Below, piece after piece: positions 28,649 through 35,791 of a stretch of 64,000 bases of DNA. Each line of letters opens with the position of its first letter. Positions within the stretch are counted from its first letter, which is position 1. The stretch is from the NCBI RefSeq assembly GCF_036173125.1, contig NZ_CP108054.1, positions 4,154,001 to 4,218,000 of the forward strand, in the 5' to 3' direction. The notes beneath the pieces were generated by a model that did no database searches, was not told the DNA's origin, and was given only the letters and a program-made list of their open reading frames with translations. The DNA is from Streptomyces sp. NBC_00286 (lineage in GTDB: Bacteria; Actinomycetota; Actinomycetes; Streptomycetales; Streptomycetaceae). Position numbers and translations under genes: made by a program.

Positions 28649-29403
28649 GTGAGTCCGACCCCCGGCTATGTGGAGCGCCGTGTCCCGGCCGCCGGTGATC
28701 CGGTCGCCACGGCGGCCGCGCTCGCGGTGACGGCGACCGGCCCGTACGTCGGGTACGAACGGCACGGGACCGTCGCGTGGGCGGAGGGGAGCGCATCTCG
28801 GTCTCGGTCACCGAGCGCGGTGCCGTACTGCGTCCGGCGGGCGGGCGGCCGGAACAGCGGGCGCCCGGGCGGCCCCTCGACGCGTTCGCCGAGGCGTTGT
28901 CGCTCGTCGAGATGAGCGGCTGGAGGGCGTACGGCTGGGCGGGTTTCGACCTCGCCCACGTTCTCTCGGGTGCCACGCATGGCGCCGCGAACGGGTCCGG
29001 GCTTCCGGAGCTGGTGCGGCTGATGGTGCTGAGCCGCGAGATCAGGCTGGACGGAGGTACGGCCCTGCTGCGTGCCCAAGACCTGGACGGTCTCGACGAG
29101 TTGGAGCTGCGTCTGGCTGCGGCGCGCGTCCGGGCGGATTCGTGGGTGCCGACCGCCGGGCCCGAGGTGACGGCGGACGTGGAGGGCCATGGCAGCGAGG
29201 AGTACCGGACTTCGGTGGCCCGTGCCGTGGCCGACATCAGGGCGGGGCTGCTGGAGAAGGTGATCCTGTCGCGGACGGTGCCTGTCCGTGGCCTGCTCGA
29301 TCTGCCCGCCACCTATCTCGCCGGACGTCGTGCGAACGCTCCCGCGCGGTCCTTCCTGTTGCGGCTCGGTGGCTGGGAGGCCGCCGGGTTCAGCCCCGAG
29401 ATC
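28649..29403 (+). pseudogene. Salicylate synthase (MbtI/Irp9-like), frameshifted and truncated
   Basis: The N-terminal half of a chorismate-using salicylate synthase is readable: GPYVGYERHGTVAWAEG, then after a one-base loss in a G-run near 28788 the frame changes and continues ISVSVTERGAVLRPAGG, LSLVEMSGWRAYGWAGFDLA, YRTSVARAVADIRAGLLEKV (with the family motif KVILSR) and RSFLLRLGGWEAAGFSPEI. At about 29403, just after FSPEI, homology stops; the catalytic C-terminal half (GTRALS, chorismate site) is missing. The intact enzyme is about 440 residues. It starts the salicylate-capped siderophores, and the Zur/Fur box in front fits that role. Confidence 0.75.
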
Positions 29404-29570
29404 AGCGATGGCGGCGCTGAGCGCCCAGTTCGCGCGCCACGGCCGCCGCTTCAAGGAACTCGACCGGCTGCTCGCCACCGACCGGGAGCGGCGGCACGAG
29501 GCCGAGCCTGCGGCCGTGGCGACGCTGGAGCCCGAGCCCGATCCCACGATGCCGTACGGATCGGAACGCA
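29404..29570 (+). other. Coding-like fragment before a double hairpin
   Basis: The frame from 29408 reads MAALSAQFARHGRRFKELDR, then LLATDRERRHEAEPAAVATL and a Pro-rich end. This looks like the C-terminal end of a helical protein fused to the salicylate synthase break. No start signal precedes it, and the two strong hairpins follow within ten bases, as after a real gene end. I cannot name it. Confidence 0.3.
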
Positions 29571-29571
29571 C

Positions 29572-29679
29572 AAGACGCCTGTGGGCGCGAGCAGTTGCTG
29601 CTCGCGCCCACAGGCGTCTTCGTTCGCTCGTACGTCGCTGGGGGGCGCCCTTCTTCGGGGGGGCGCCCCCAGCGACGTA
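29572..29679. terminator. Two strong hairpins in tandem
   Basis: The first (29572-29620) is a perfect 23-bp stem with a TTG loop; the outer arm is AAGACGCCTGTGGGCGCG. The second (29631-29679) has arms of about 19 bp beginning TACGTCGCTGG with one bulge and an eight-base loop containing TTCTTCGG. They are only ten bases apart. A tandem terminator is the simplest reading; the 210 bases after it (29680-29889) show no gene. Confidence 0.75.
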
Positions 29680-29889
29680 TCGGGGCTACGGCGTACGGCC
29701 GCGTCCCGATACAGGTTGCAGGCCAACGGCGGGGAAGCTCGGGCGCTCGAGGAGGACAGCGAGCGCGGCCGACTCAGCGGCAACCAGCGACGAGCTCGGC
29801 GCTGGTCGCCAGCGCCAGCCACCGAAGCGCGGCGGGCCGCGCGGGCGCGCCCTCGGAAGGGACACGGCCCGCCTTCCTGCCGTGAGCCG

Positions 29890-30607
29890 TCAGGCAGTTG
29901 CCTCGGCCTCCTGCTCCTCCGGTACGGCCACCGCCAGCCGGTCCTTGCCGCGGATCAGGACCAGCGCGACCACCGCCCCGACCATCGCCACCACACCCGC
30001 GATCAGGCTGATCTGCGCCAGCCCGTCCGTCAGCGCTCCCCGCGCCGCCTCGAGTACGCCCTCCCGCGCCGCGGGCGGAAGCCCCTCCGCCAGCTGCTCG
30101 AACTACCCCGAGGTCCGCGCCGCCCGCGGCGGAGAACGCGCCGATCGCCGACTGCCGCGCCCGGCCGGTGAACGCGCCCGCGATCAGCGCCAGCGCCGTG
30201 GACAGCACCAGCGCGCCACCGACGCCCTGGATCGCACGCCCCGCGATAAGCCAGCCGACACTCGGCGCGGCGCCACAGACGAGCGAGGCCAGCGTGAACA
30301 CCGCCACGCCGACCAGGAACACCGGCCGGCGGCCGATGCGGTCGGATATCGAGCCGGCGGGCAGCAGTAGGGCGGCGAACATCAGCGTGTAACCGTTCAC
30401 CACCCACTGCAGATCCCCGAGTTGAGCGTCGAGGTCGGCCGCCACCTGCGGGAGGGCGACGTTGACGACGGTGATGTCGAGGGTGATCAGTACAGCGGCC
30501 AGACACGTCATCGCGAGCAGCCAGCGGCTGCCGCCGTCCGGGGACGAGGAACCGGCCTCCGCGGTCGGAACCTTGTCGTTGTCCGCGTCCGGGGACCGTT
30601 CGGTCAT
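29890..30607 (-). pseudogene. MFS drug transporter (EmrB/QacA type), internally deleted
   Basis: From ATG 30607 (AGAGG upstream) the frame gives the first five helices of a 14-TM antiporter: LAAVLITLDITVVNVALPQV (motif D1), GSISDRIGRRPVFLVG (motif A) and GRAIQGVGGALVLSTALALI (motif C). Near 30105 the frame breaks, and what follows in another frame is only the C-terminal end (GVLEAARGALTDGLAQISLI, then two helices to EEQEAEATA). About 250 codons are missing. The TetR gene directly upstream was probably its repressor. Confidence 0.8.
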
Positions 30608-30624
30608 GGGCCACCTCTCAGACC

Positions 30625-30648
30625 CTTTGTGCACTACGTACACTAAAG
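30625..30648. promoter_or_regulatory. Possible TetR operator before the MFS gene
   Basis: CTTTGTG and CACTAAAG form a dyad with one extra base around CACTACGTA. It lies 18-41 bp before the MFS start codon, the usual place for a repressor site, and the TetR gene ends just upstream at 30754. Confidence 0.4.
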
Positions 30649-30753
30649 GTCAGAGCGCCACAACGGGCAATGAAGAAGAGGAACTTCAGGCCACGGGAAC
30701 CTCACTCGCACCCACATCACATACCGGTCCGACGACGCGGAATCAGCGCGAGT

Positions 30754-31416
30754 TCAGCCCGGCAGCAGCCCGTCGATCAACGCGTCCAACCCGGCCCGGA
30801 ACGCCCGGCCGGCCGCCCCCGGATCCAAGGGCACATCAGCCATACGCCGAACCCGCGGCAGCTCTTCCGCCCCGGACCTCAACAACAACCCCAGCCGCTC
30901 GCGACGGGCCGCGGGCAACGTCGCGGGCAGATTGGTCAGATGCCCGAACGTGAACCACCACAACGCCCAGTACGCATCCACGGCCTCCCGCTCACCGAGC
31001 CCCGCCCGCTCGAGCAGCTCCAACACCCGCTCCAGATACGGCAGTACGGCCGGCCCGAACAGCTCACCGCCGCGCAACGCCTCCACCGCCCAAGGGCTGG
31101 CAGCCAGATGGTCACGCAGACCGACAAAGGCAAGCGCCAGCAGCTCCCGGGACTCCCCGGCCTCTGGCAGACGCGGAAGCTGCCGAGCCACGTCATCGAG
31201 CATCGCGACGACCAGCTCACGCTTGTCCGACACATGCCGGTACAGCGCCATCGGCGACACACCGAGCTCAGCTGCCACCCGCCGAATCGTGACCGCGTCC
31301 AGCCCCTCCTGCTCGGCGATCCCCCGCCCGGTGTCCACGACCGCCGCCCGGCTCAACACCCCCCGCCGCCTGCGGCGATACGGCACTCCGCCCCCCACGC
31401 CCGCTGCACTCGACAT
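30754..31416 (-). CDS. TetR-family repressor (TetR_C class)
   Basis: A 220-residue regulator. The helix-turn-helix at residues 30-65 contains VTIRRVAAELGVSPMALYRH, and the C-terminal domain follows the tetracycline-repressor pattern (PWAVEALRGGELFGPAVLPY). It is followed on the same strand by the deleted MFS gene, the usual repressor-efflux arrangement, though here repressor and pump genes are in line rather than divergent. With the pump gene broken its remaining target is unknown. ATG 31416 is the first start in frame. Confidence 0.8.
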   Translation of the reverse strand: MSSAAGVGGGVPYRRRRRGVLSRAAVVDTGRGIAEQEGLDAVTIRRVAAELGVSPMALYRHVSDKRELVVAMLDDVARQLPRLPEAGESRELLALAFVGLRDHLAASPWAVEALRGGELFGPAVLPYLERVLELLERAGLGEREAVDAYWALWWFTFGHLTNLPATLPAARRERLGLLLRSGAEELPRVRRMADVPLDPGAAGRAFRAGLDALIDGLLPG

Positions 31417-31505
31417 GCCGAAACCCTAACGAACCTCCTGCACCCGCCCCGTCCGCCCCAACCATTCAGGACGCTCCGCGGGCACTCAGGGGTGTTGCCC
31501 CCGAC

Positions 31506-31742
31506 ATGCAGAATGACCACATGACGAAACGGGGAGAAGGCGACGGGTCCAACGACTCGTCCACCTACAACGCGCTCGCACTCTGGATCCCCCTAGGCAT
31601 GGCCTTCGGCATCCCCTTCGGGGCGCTCGCGGACAATGTGGGTCTCGGGATCGCGCTCGGTCTGGGATTCGGGGTGGCAATCGGTGTCGCCCGAGGCCGG
31701 ACTCAGCAGCAGCGCGACGAGGCTCCGAACGACGACCTCTGA
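31506..31742 (+). CDS. Small membrane protein with Gly-rich helices
   Basis: A 78-residue protein: polar N-terminus (MQNDHMTKRGEGDGSNDSST), then hydrophobic, Gly-rich segments (ALWIPLGMAFGIPFGALADN and VGLGIALGLGFGVAIGVARG) and an acidic tail. The GxxxG spacing suggests tight helix packing, as in glycine-zipper proteins. ATG 31521 would remove five residues. It stands alone, and its function is unknown. Confidence 0.6.
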   Translation: MQNDHMTKRGEGDGSNDSSTYNALALWIPLGMAFGIPFGALADNVGLGIALGLGFGVAIGVARGRTQQQRDEAPNDDL

Positions 31743-31878
31743 GGTGAGGCGGCCGCGGGCCGAGCGGCGGCAGGCGAACTCCCGCCGGGATTCGCCAGAC
31801 TGCCGCCCCGCCACCCGATCGCCGACTACCGTACGAACATGCCGCGCTACCCACTGCGGTCGCATGAGGAGGAGCCCG

Positions 31879-32436
31879 ATGTCATCGCCCTGTGACCCGA
31901 AGTACGCACCCGTCGGCGACATCGGCGGAGCGCTCTTGATGATCGACTCTCGGCTCAAAGCCATCTACGACAGCAAGACCGAGACCGAAAGCGAGAGCGA
32001 CGCCGAACAGCAGCAGATGGTCGAGCAGTTCGCCGCCTCTTTGGGCCCTACGGGAATCGATGAGCTGCTGGAGGGCACGGGCACGCTCATCTACTCGTTC
32101 ATGGAGTGGCTGCGGAAAGCCTGCGAGGACCACGACAAGGACGTCATCGAGTACGTGGTGCCCGCCCTCGTGGCCACGATGCGCATGATGCCCAAGACCT
32201 TCCGCCCCGAGGTCATCCCCACCATGGCCGGCCTGCTCATCGCCGCGGGCACCGGCCTCAGCCCCAACTTGTGGCGCGAACAGTACGGCCCCTGGACCGA
32301 CGCCGAGATGACTCCCCTGGAAGCCACAGCCGTCCTCCTCGCAGAGCACATCAACAGGGTCACCGACGACCAGGACTTCGCCACCCGCCTGATCACCGAG
32401 GCCCTGACAAGGACGGACCAGACGGACCAAGGGTGA
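31879..32436 (+). CDS. Hypothetical protein, first gene of an ABC transporter operon
   Basis: A 185-residue soluble, acidic, largely helical protein (GDIGGALLMIDSRLKAIYDS, SESDAEQQQMVEQF, then PLEATAVLLAEHINRVTDDQ). GGAGGAG lies seven bases before ATG 31879. No family recognised. It is followed within 16 bp by a membrane protein gene and then by an ABC-2 permease and ATPase, all on the same strand, so it may serve that transporter. Confidence 0.6.
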   Translation: MSSPCDPKYAPVGDIGGALLMIDSRLKAIYDSKTETESESDAEQQQMVEQFAASLGPTGIDELLEGTGTLIYSFMEWLRKACEDHDKDVIEYVVPALVATMRMMPKTFRPEVIPTMAGLLIAAGTGLSPNLWREQYGPWTDAEMTPLEATAVLLAEHINRVTDDQDFATRLITEALTRTDQTDQG

Positions 32437-32452
32437 CGCGCGCGGGGGCGCC

Positions 32453-32701
32453 GTGGGCCTCGGCACAGCCGTCGCCTGGAGTTCCAGCGTGCTGGCCAAC
32501 TCCCTTACGGTCGGGGTGCGAGGTGAACAACTCAGCGGAGTTGTTCCGTCGTTGACGTCCCCTGATGGGTGGCTGGTGCTGCTGGTCGGCACACTGGTGT
32601 GGGCAGGACGGACGGTCGGCGCCTCTTGGGTGCGGTCCAGTGCGGTCGCGGCCCTGATGGCAGCGGCGTACGCCGGGGCGTTTCTGCTGCTGCCCTCCTG
32701 A
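32453..32701 (+). CDS. Small membrane protein (82 residues)
   Basis: GTG 32453 opens a frame with three hydrophobic stretches (AVAWSSSVLANSLTVGV, DGWLVLLVGTLVWAGRTV, SSAVAALMAAAYAGAFLLL). It follows the previous stop by 16 bp and precedes the next gene by 15 bp, which supports an operon. GGGGGC just upstream could serve as ribosome site. No homologue recognised. Confidence 0.5.
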   Translation: MGLGTAVAWSSSVLANSLTVGVRGEQLSGVVPSLTSPDGWLVLLVGTLVWAGRTVGASWVRSSAVAALMAAAYAGAFLLLPS

Positions 32702-32716
32702 CTCATTCGCCCCCCC

Positions 32717-33301
32717 ATGACCGTGGCCACACCCCACCGGAGTTCCATGCTGCACCGCTTCATCTTCAAGACCCTGGGAAATCCCAGGCTCATCGCGTTC
32801 GGCCTGCGCTGCTGGATCGTGGTGGTGGACGGGATCGCTCGTCCTGGTGTCCGGATAGCCGGTGGAATTGCCGCTATAGGGGCCGGGGCCAGTGCGATCG
32901 GCTACTTCTTCGTGTTCCGAGCCACCGAGGCGGACACACGCCGGGCGGTGGAGACCTCTAACGATGTCACGGGCAACCCGGACAACGTGATGGAGCTTCT
33001 CCAACTTCTCAACGTGGCTTGGCTGATCAGTGGAGTCACCCTGCTGACGTTGGGCCTGCTGGTCACGCTCGCCCGGTCCGGCAGCCTGCTGATGATCGTG
33101 GGCGGTGCGCTGTGGTGGGCGCCGCTCGGCTTCCTCGGACTGAGGCTTTCGACGGCACCGGAGCCGAAGTTCCTGGCTGGGGCGTTTCTGGTGCTGGTGA
33201 TTCCTGCCACCATCCTCTGCCCGGCCCAACGGTTCGGCAGCGCAAGGGGCCCGGGACGGGGACGGTCGCCTCAAGGCGAGGCGGCTCCCGCCGATGCGTA
33301 A
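32717..33301 (+). CDS. Polytopic membrane protein, unknown function
   Basis: A 194-residue protein with four likely helices: RIAGGIAAIGAGASAIGYFF, LLQLLNVAWLISGVTLLTLG with LLVTLARS, SLLMIVGGALWWAPLGFLGL, and LAGAFLVLVIPATILC. An extracellular or cytoplasmic loop lies between the first two. Its 3' end overlaps the start of the permease gene by 8 bp, tying it to the ABC operon. An internal ATG at 32747 (MLHRFIF) may be the true start. Confidence 0.6.
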   Translation: MTVATPHRSSMLHRFIFKTLGNPRLIAFGLRCWIVVVDGIARPGVRIAGGIAAIGAGASAIGYFFVFRATEADTRRAVETSNDVTGNPDNVMELLQLLNVAWLISGVTLLTLGLLVTLARSGSLLMIVGGALWWAPLGFLGLRLSTAPEPKFLAGAFLVLVIPATILCPAQRFGSARGPGRGRSPQGEAAPADA

Positions 33302-34958
33302 GCGTGCATGGATGTGGATCCGGGCAGTGGCCGCACTCCTGCTGGCGGACCTGCGAAGGCGTCTGAACCTGACGGTCGGCGCGGGAAGTTCGGGCCGCCG
33401 GCGCCGCCGTTCGGCCCGGCTCGTCGTCTGCGCCGGCGCGGCGGCGGCATTCGGGGCGCTGGTCGTCCTGGGGCGGACGCTGGGCACCCTCGCGCCGCCG
33501 TCCACCGTGTCCGGCGACACTCTGGCCGCATGGACCTGGGCACCTGCCGTGCTGTGGGCCGTTCACCAGCTCATGAGCGTGGAGCCAGGGCTCGGGCGCG
33601 CGCTGGTGCGCCCGCCGGACGAGAGCGTGTTGCGTTCTCTGCCCATCAGCCGCGGCCAGGTGGTGGCAGCCCGGCTCGTCCTGCCCGTGGCCGGGACCGC
33701 CCTCGCGCTGCTGCTCGCTGTCGGTGCGGTGGTGGTGCCGTGGCTTGCCGCCACCCCAGCGGGCCGGGAAGTACTGCCCCTGCTCATGGTCAATCTGGCC
33801 GGTGTGGTCATGACCGTTGCCGTGCTGCGCGTCCTGCTGGTAGCCGCCTTCATGGTCCGCGTAGTGCGCGTCGCCCACATCCCCCGGGTGGTGCTGTCGG
33901 TGGCCGTCGGATGCCTGCTCGGCATCTTGGCCGCTCCCTTCGTCCGCGTACTGGGTGAAGACGCCCACCAGGCCGAGCAGCGGCTGGCGCGGGCGCTCGG
34001 CGACGCGGTCACCGGAAATCGTCCACAGCTGTGGACGGCCCTGCACGAGCAGGACCAGCTCGCCTGGACAACGGCCGGATACGCGATGGCGGTGCTGGGC
34101 CTGCTGGCCTTGGCAGTTGTACGGGTACGAGGCACCGCCCGCCGCGACGAGACCGATGCGGCCGTCACCTACACGCACACCCGCGCCTCCACTCCCGCTG
34201 ACCGGCCGGCCCCACGCGATCCCACATGGCGCTTGACCTGGCTACGGCTTCGGCGCGGGCACCCGGAGACCGTCGGCGGTCTTGCCCGGCTGCAGCGACT
34301 GAGCATCCTCACGGGGACGGTCTGCGCCACCGTCGTCGCCCTGGGAAACCCGCTGTGGCAGCTCCACCCCTCGGCGCTCGGAGGCATCTTCGTCGCGGCC
34401 GCGCTGATCACCACCAGTGAGGTGGTTCAGGTCTGCGGCATCGAGGCGGACCGCGGCTGGGACCTCCTGCGCCAGACCCCCGGTCCGACCGGAGCCTGGC
34501 CGGTCGGCAAGGCTCTGACCTCCGCGGTCACCGTAGGGGCGGTGATCGGACCGTTCTGCCTCGGTGCGGCAGCACTGGGCGGGGTGAGCAGTGCGCTGGA
34601 GTGGACGGCAGCCCTGCTGGCGTTGGTCGTCGTGTCTGTCGCGACAGGCACGGCCACCGTACTCACCCACTACTGCGTGCCACGCGCGGAGGGTTTCGAG
34701 GGCGGGCGGATCTCCCGGGGGCCGAGTGCGGAGATCGTGGACGGCGTGTTCATCGCGCTGTTCACCCTGCCGGTGACGGCGGGTGCGGGGCTGTGCGCCA
34801 CGCTCCTGGACGGCAGCGCCCTACCCGTGGCCCAGTCCGTGCTGCTCGTCGTGTCCCTCATGGCCGCCTTCGCCTGTCTGGGTTCGGTGCGCACGCGAGA
34901 CCTTCCGACGGCATGGCCGACGTCACTCGACGCCCAGAAAGCCGGGACAGCGAAATGA
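33294..34958 (+). CDS. ABC-2-type transporter permease
   Basis: A 554-residue membrane protein with about twelve helices in two halves joined by a polar loop (residues 285-330), as in fused ABC-2 or FtsX-unrelated exporters of actinobacteria. Characteristic stretches are PDESVLRSLPISRGQVVAAR, which resembles the coupling-helix region of such permeases, and RGWDLLRQTPGPTGAWPVGK in the second half. The stop overlaps the ATPase start (ATGA). With the single ATPase downstream it should form an export system; the cargo is unknown and no precursor peptide gene was found nearby. Confidence 0.75.
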   Translation: MRKRAWMWIRAVAALLLADLRRRLNLTVGAGSSGRRRRRSARLVVCAGAAAAFGALVVLGRTLGTLAPPSTVSGDTLAAWTWAPAVLWAVHQLMSVEPGLGRALVRPPDESVLRSLPISRGQVVAARLVLPVAGTALALLLAVGAVVVPWLAATPAGREVLPLLMVNLAGVVMTVAVLRVLLVAAFMVRVVRVAHIPRVVLSVAVGCLLGILAAPFVRVLGEDAHQAEQRLARALGDAVTGNRPQLWTALHEQDQLAWTTAGYAMAVLGLLALAVVRVRGTARRDETDAAVTYTHTRASTPADRPAPRDPTWRLTWLRLRRGHPETVGGLARLQRLSILTGTVCATVVALGNPLWQLHPSALGGIFVAAALITTSEVVQVCGIEADRGWDLLRQTPGPTGAWPVGKALTSAVTVGAVIGPFCLGAAALGGVSSALEWTAALLALVVVSVATGTATVLTHYCVPRAEGFEGGRISRGPSAEIVDGVFIALFTLPVTAGAGLCATLLDGSALPVAQSVLLVVSLMAAFACLGSVRTRDLPTAWPTSLDAQKAGTAK

Positions 34959-35572
34959 TCGACATCGACGGCCTGGTCGTACGCCGCGGCGACACCGTGG
35001 TCCTGGACGGATTCAGCGCCTGGATCGCGGAGGGAGAAACGGTCCGCGTCGCCGGGGCCAACGGCTGCGGCAAGAGCACCCTGCTGAACGTGCTCGCCGG
35101 CCTGCACCGCCCCACCGCCGGCCGTGTCACCGTCGCCGGACAGCCACCGGGTGACCGAGCGGTGCGAGCGCTGCGCGGCTTCCTCCAGGAACCCCCGCCG
35201 CTCTACGAACACCTCACCGTCTGGGAGCAGTTGGCGCTTATAGCGGGGCTATGGGGCCTGCGTACGGGCAAACTGCTGGAACGCGCCGATGCCCTGGGAC
35301 TGGCCGACCGACAGGACAACCTGGTGGGTGAACTGTCCCTGGGCCAGCGCAAGAAGCTCGGGTTCGTCTGTGCCACCGCTCACGACCCAGAGCTGCTGCT
35401 GCTCGACGAACCGTTCAATGCACTGGACGAAACAGCCGAGCGCGCCGTACGAGACGACCTGGACCGCCGGCGCAAGGACGGCCGGACGATCGTCCTGGTG
35501 TCCCACACAACCGCCCCGGTCACCGGGCTCCTCGACCGGACCATCGAGCTGACGGCAAGGCAGGACGCGTGA
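34955..35572 (+). CDS. ABC transporter ATP-binding protein
   Basis: A 205-residue ATPase: Walker A GANGCGKST near 33-41, Q-loop FLQEPP, signature motif degenerate as LSLGQRKKLG near 130 (family LSGGQ), Walker B LLLLDEP and switch His in VLVSHTT. It overlaps the permease gene by 4 bp. At 205 residues it is a short, single-domain subunit as in CcmA- and ABC-2-type exporters. Substrate unknown. Confidence 0.85.
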   Translation: MIDIDGLVVRRGDTVVLDGFSAWIAEGETVRVAGANGCGKSTLLNVLAGLHRPTAGRVTVAGQPPGDRAVRALRGFLQEPPPLYEHLTVWEQLALIAGLWGLRTGKLLERADALGLADRQDNLVGELSLGQRKKLGFVCATAHDPELLLLDEPFNALDETAERAVRDDLDRRRKDGRTIVLVSHTTAPVTGLLDRTIELTARQDA

Positions 35573-35594
35573 TCGAGGTGCAGAGCCTGGTGCC

Positions 35595-35708
35595 GAGTAC
35601 GGCCCCGGGACGATCCGCGGCTCTCTGTCCGCCGTCCCTCAGTTCGGCGAGGTGCAGCCGTTCGCGGACGCGCCGCTGTATGACGCCATGGTGCTGAATC
35701 TGACCTGA
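35595..35708 (+). pseudogene. C-terminal fragment of an unidentified protein
   Basis: The frame EYGPGTIRGSLSAVPQFGEV continues to QPFADAPLYDAMVLNLT and a stop. It has protein-like composition but no start, and its 5' end lies in the ATPase gene border. It seems to be the tail of a gene removed by deletion. Confidence 0.3.
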
Positions 35709-35740
35709 GCACGGGGTGCTGGTGTCGATCCGCCGCCGTG

Positions 35741-35772
35741 CGGGGTCCCCCGGCAGCAGCCGGGAGACCCCG
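35741..35772 (-). terminator. Terminator of sugar locus 1
   Basis: CGGGGTCCCCCGGC-AGCA-GCCGGGAGACCCCG: 14-bp stem with one mismatch, 20 bases after the stop of the ricin-domain glycosidase. Confidence 0.75.
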
Positions 35773-35791
35773 TCGGATGTGCGGGCCGGTC

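Noticed and set aside
30105..30130. Programmed frameshift in the MFS gene
   Set aside because: About 250 codons of the family are missing at the joint, so it is a deletion, not a frameshift.
29408..30370. A long plus-strand frame crossing the double hairpin
   Set aside because: After the hairpins it is the antisense shadow of the MFS pseudogene; a gene running through two strong hairpins is unlikely.
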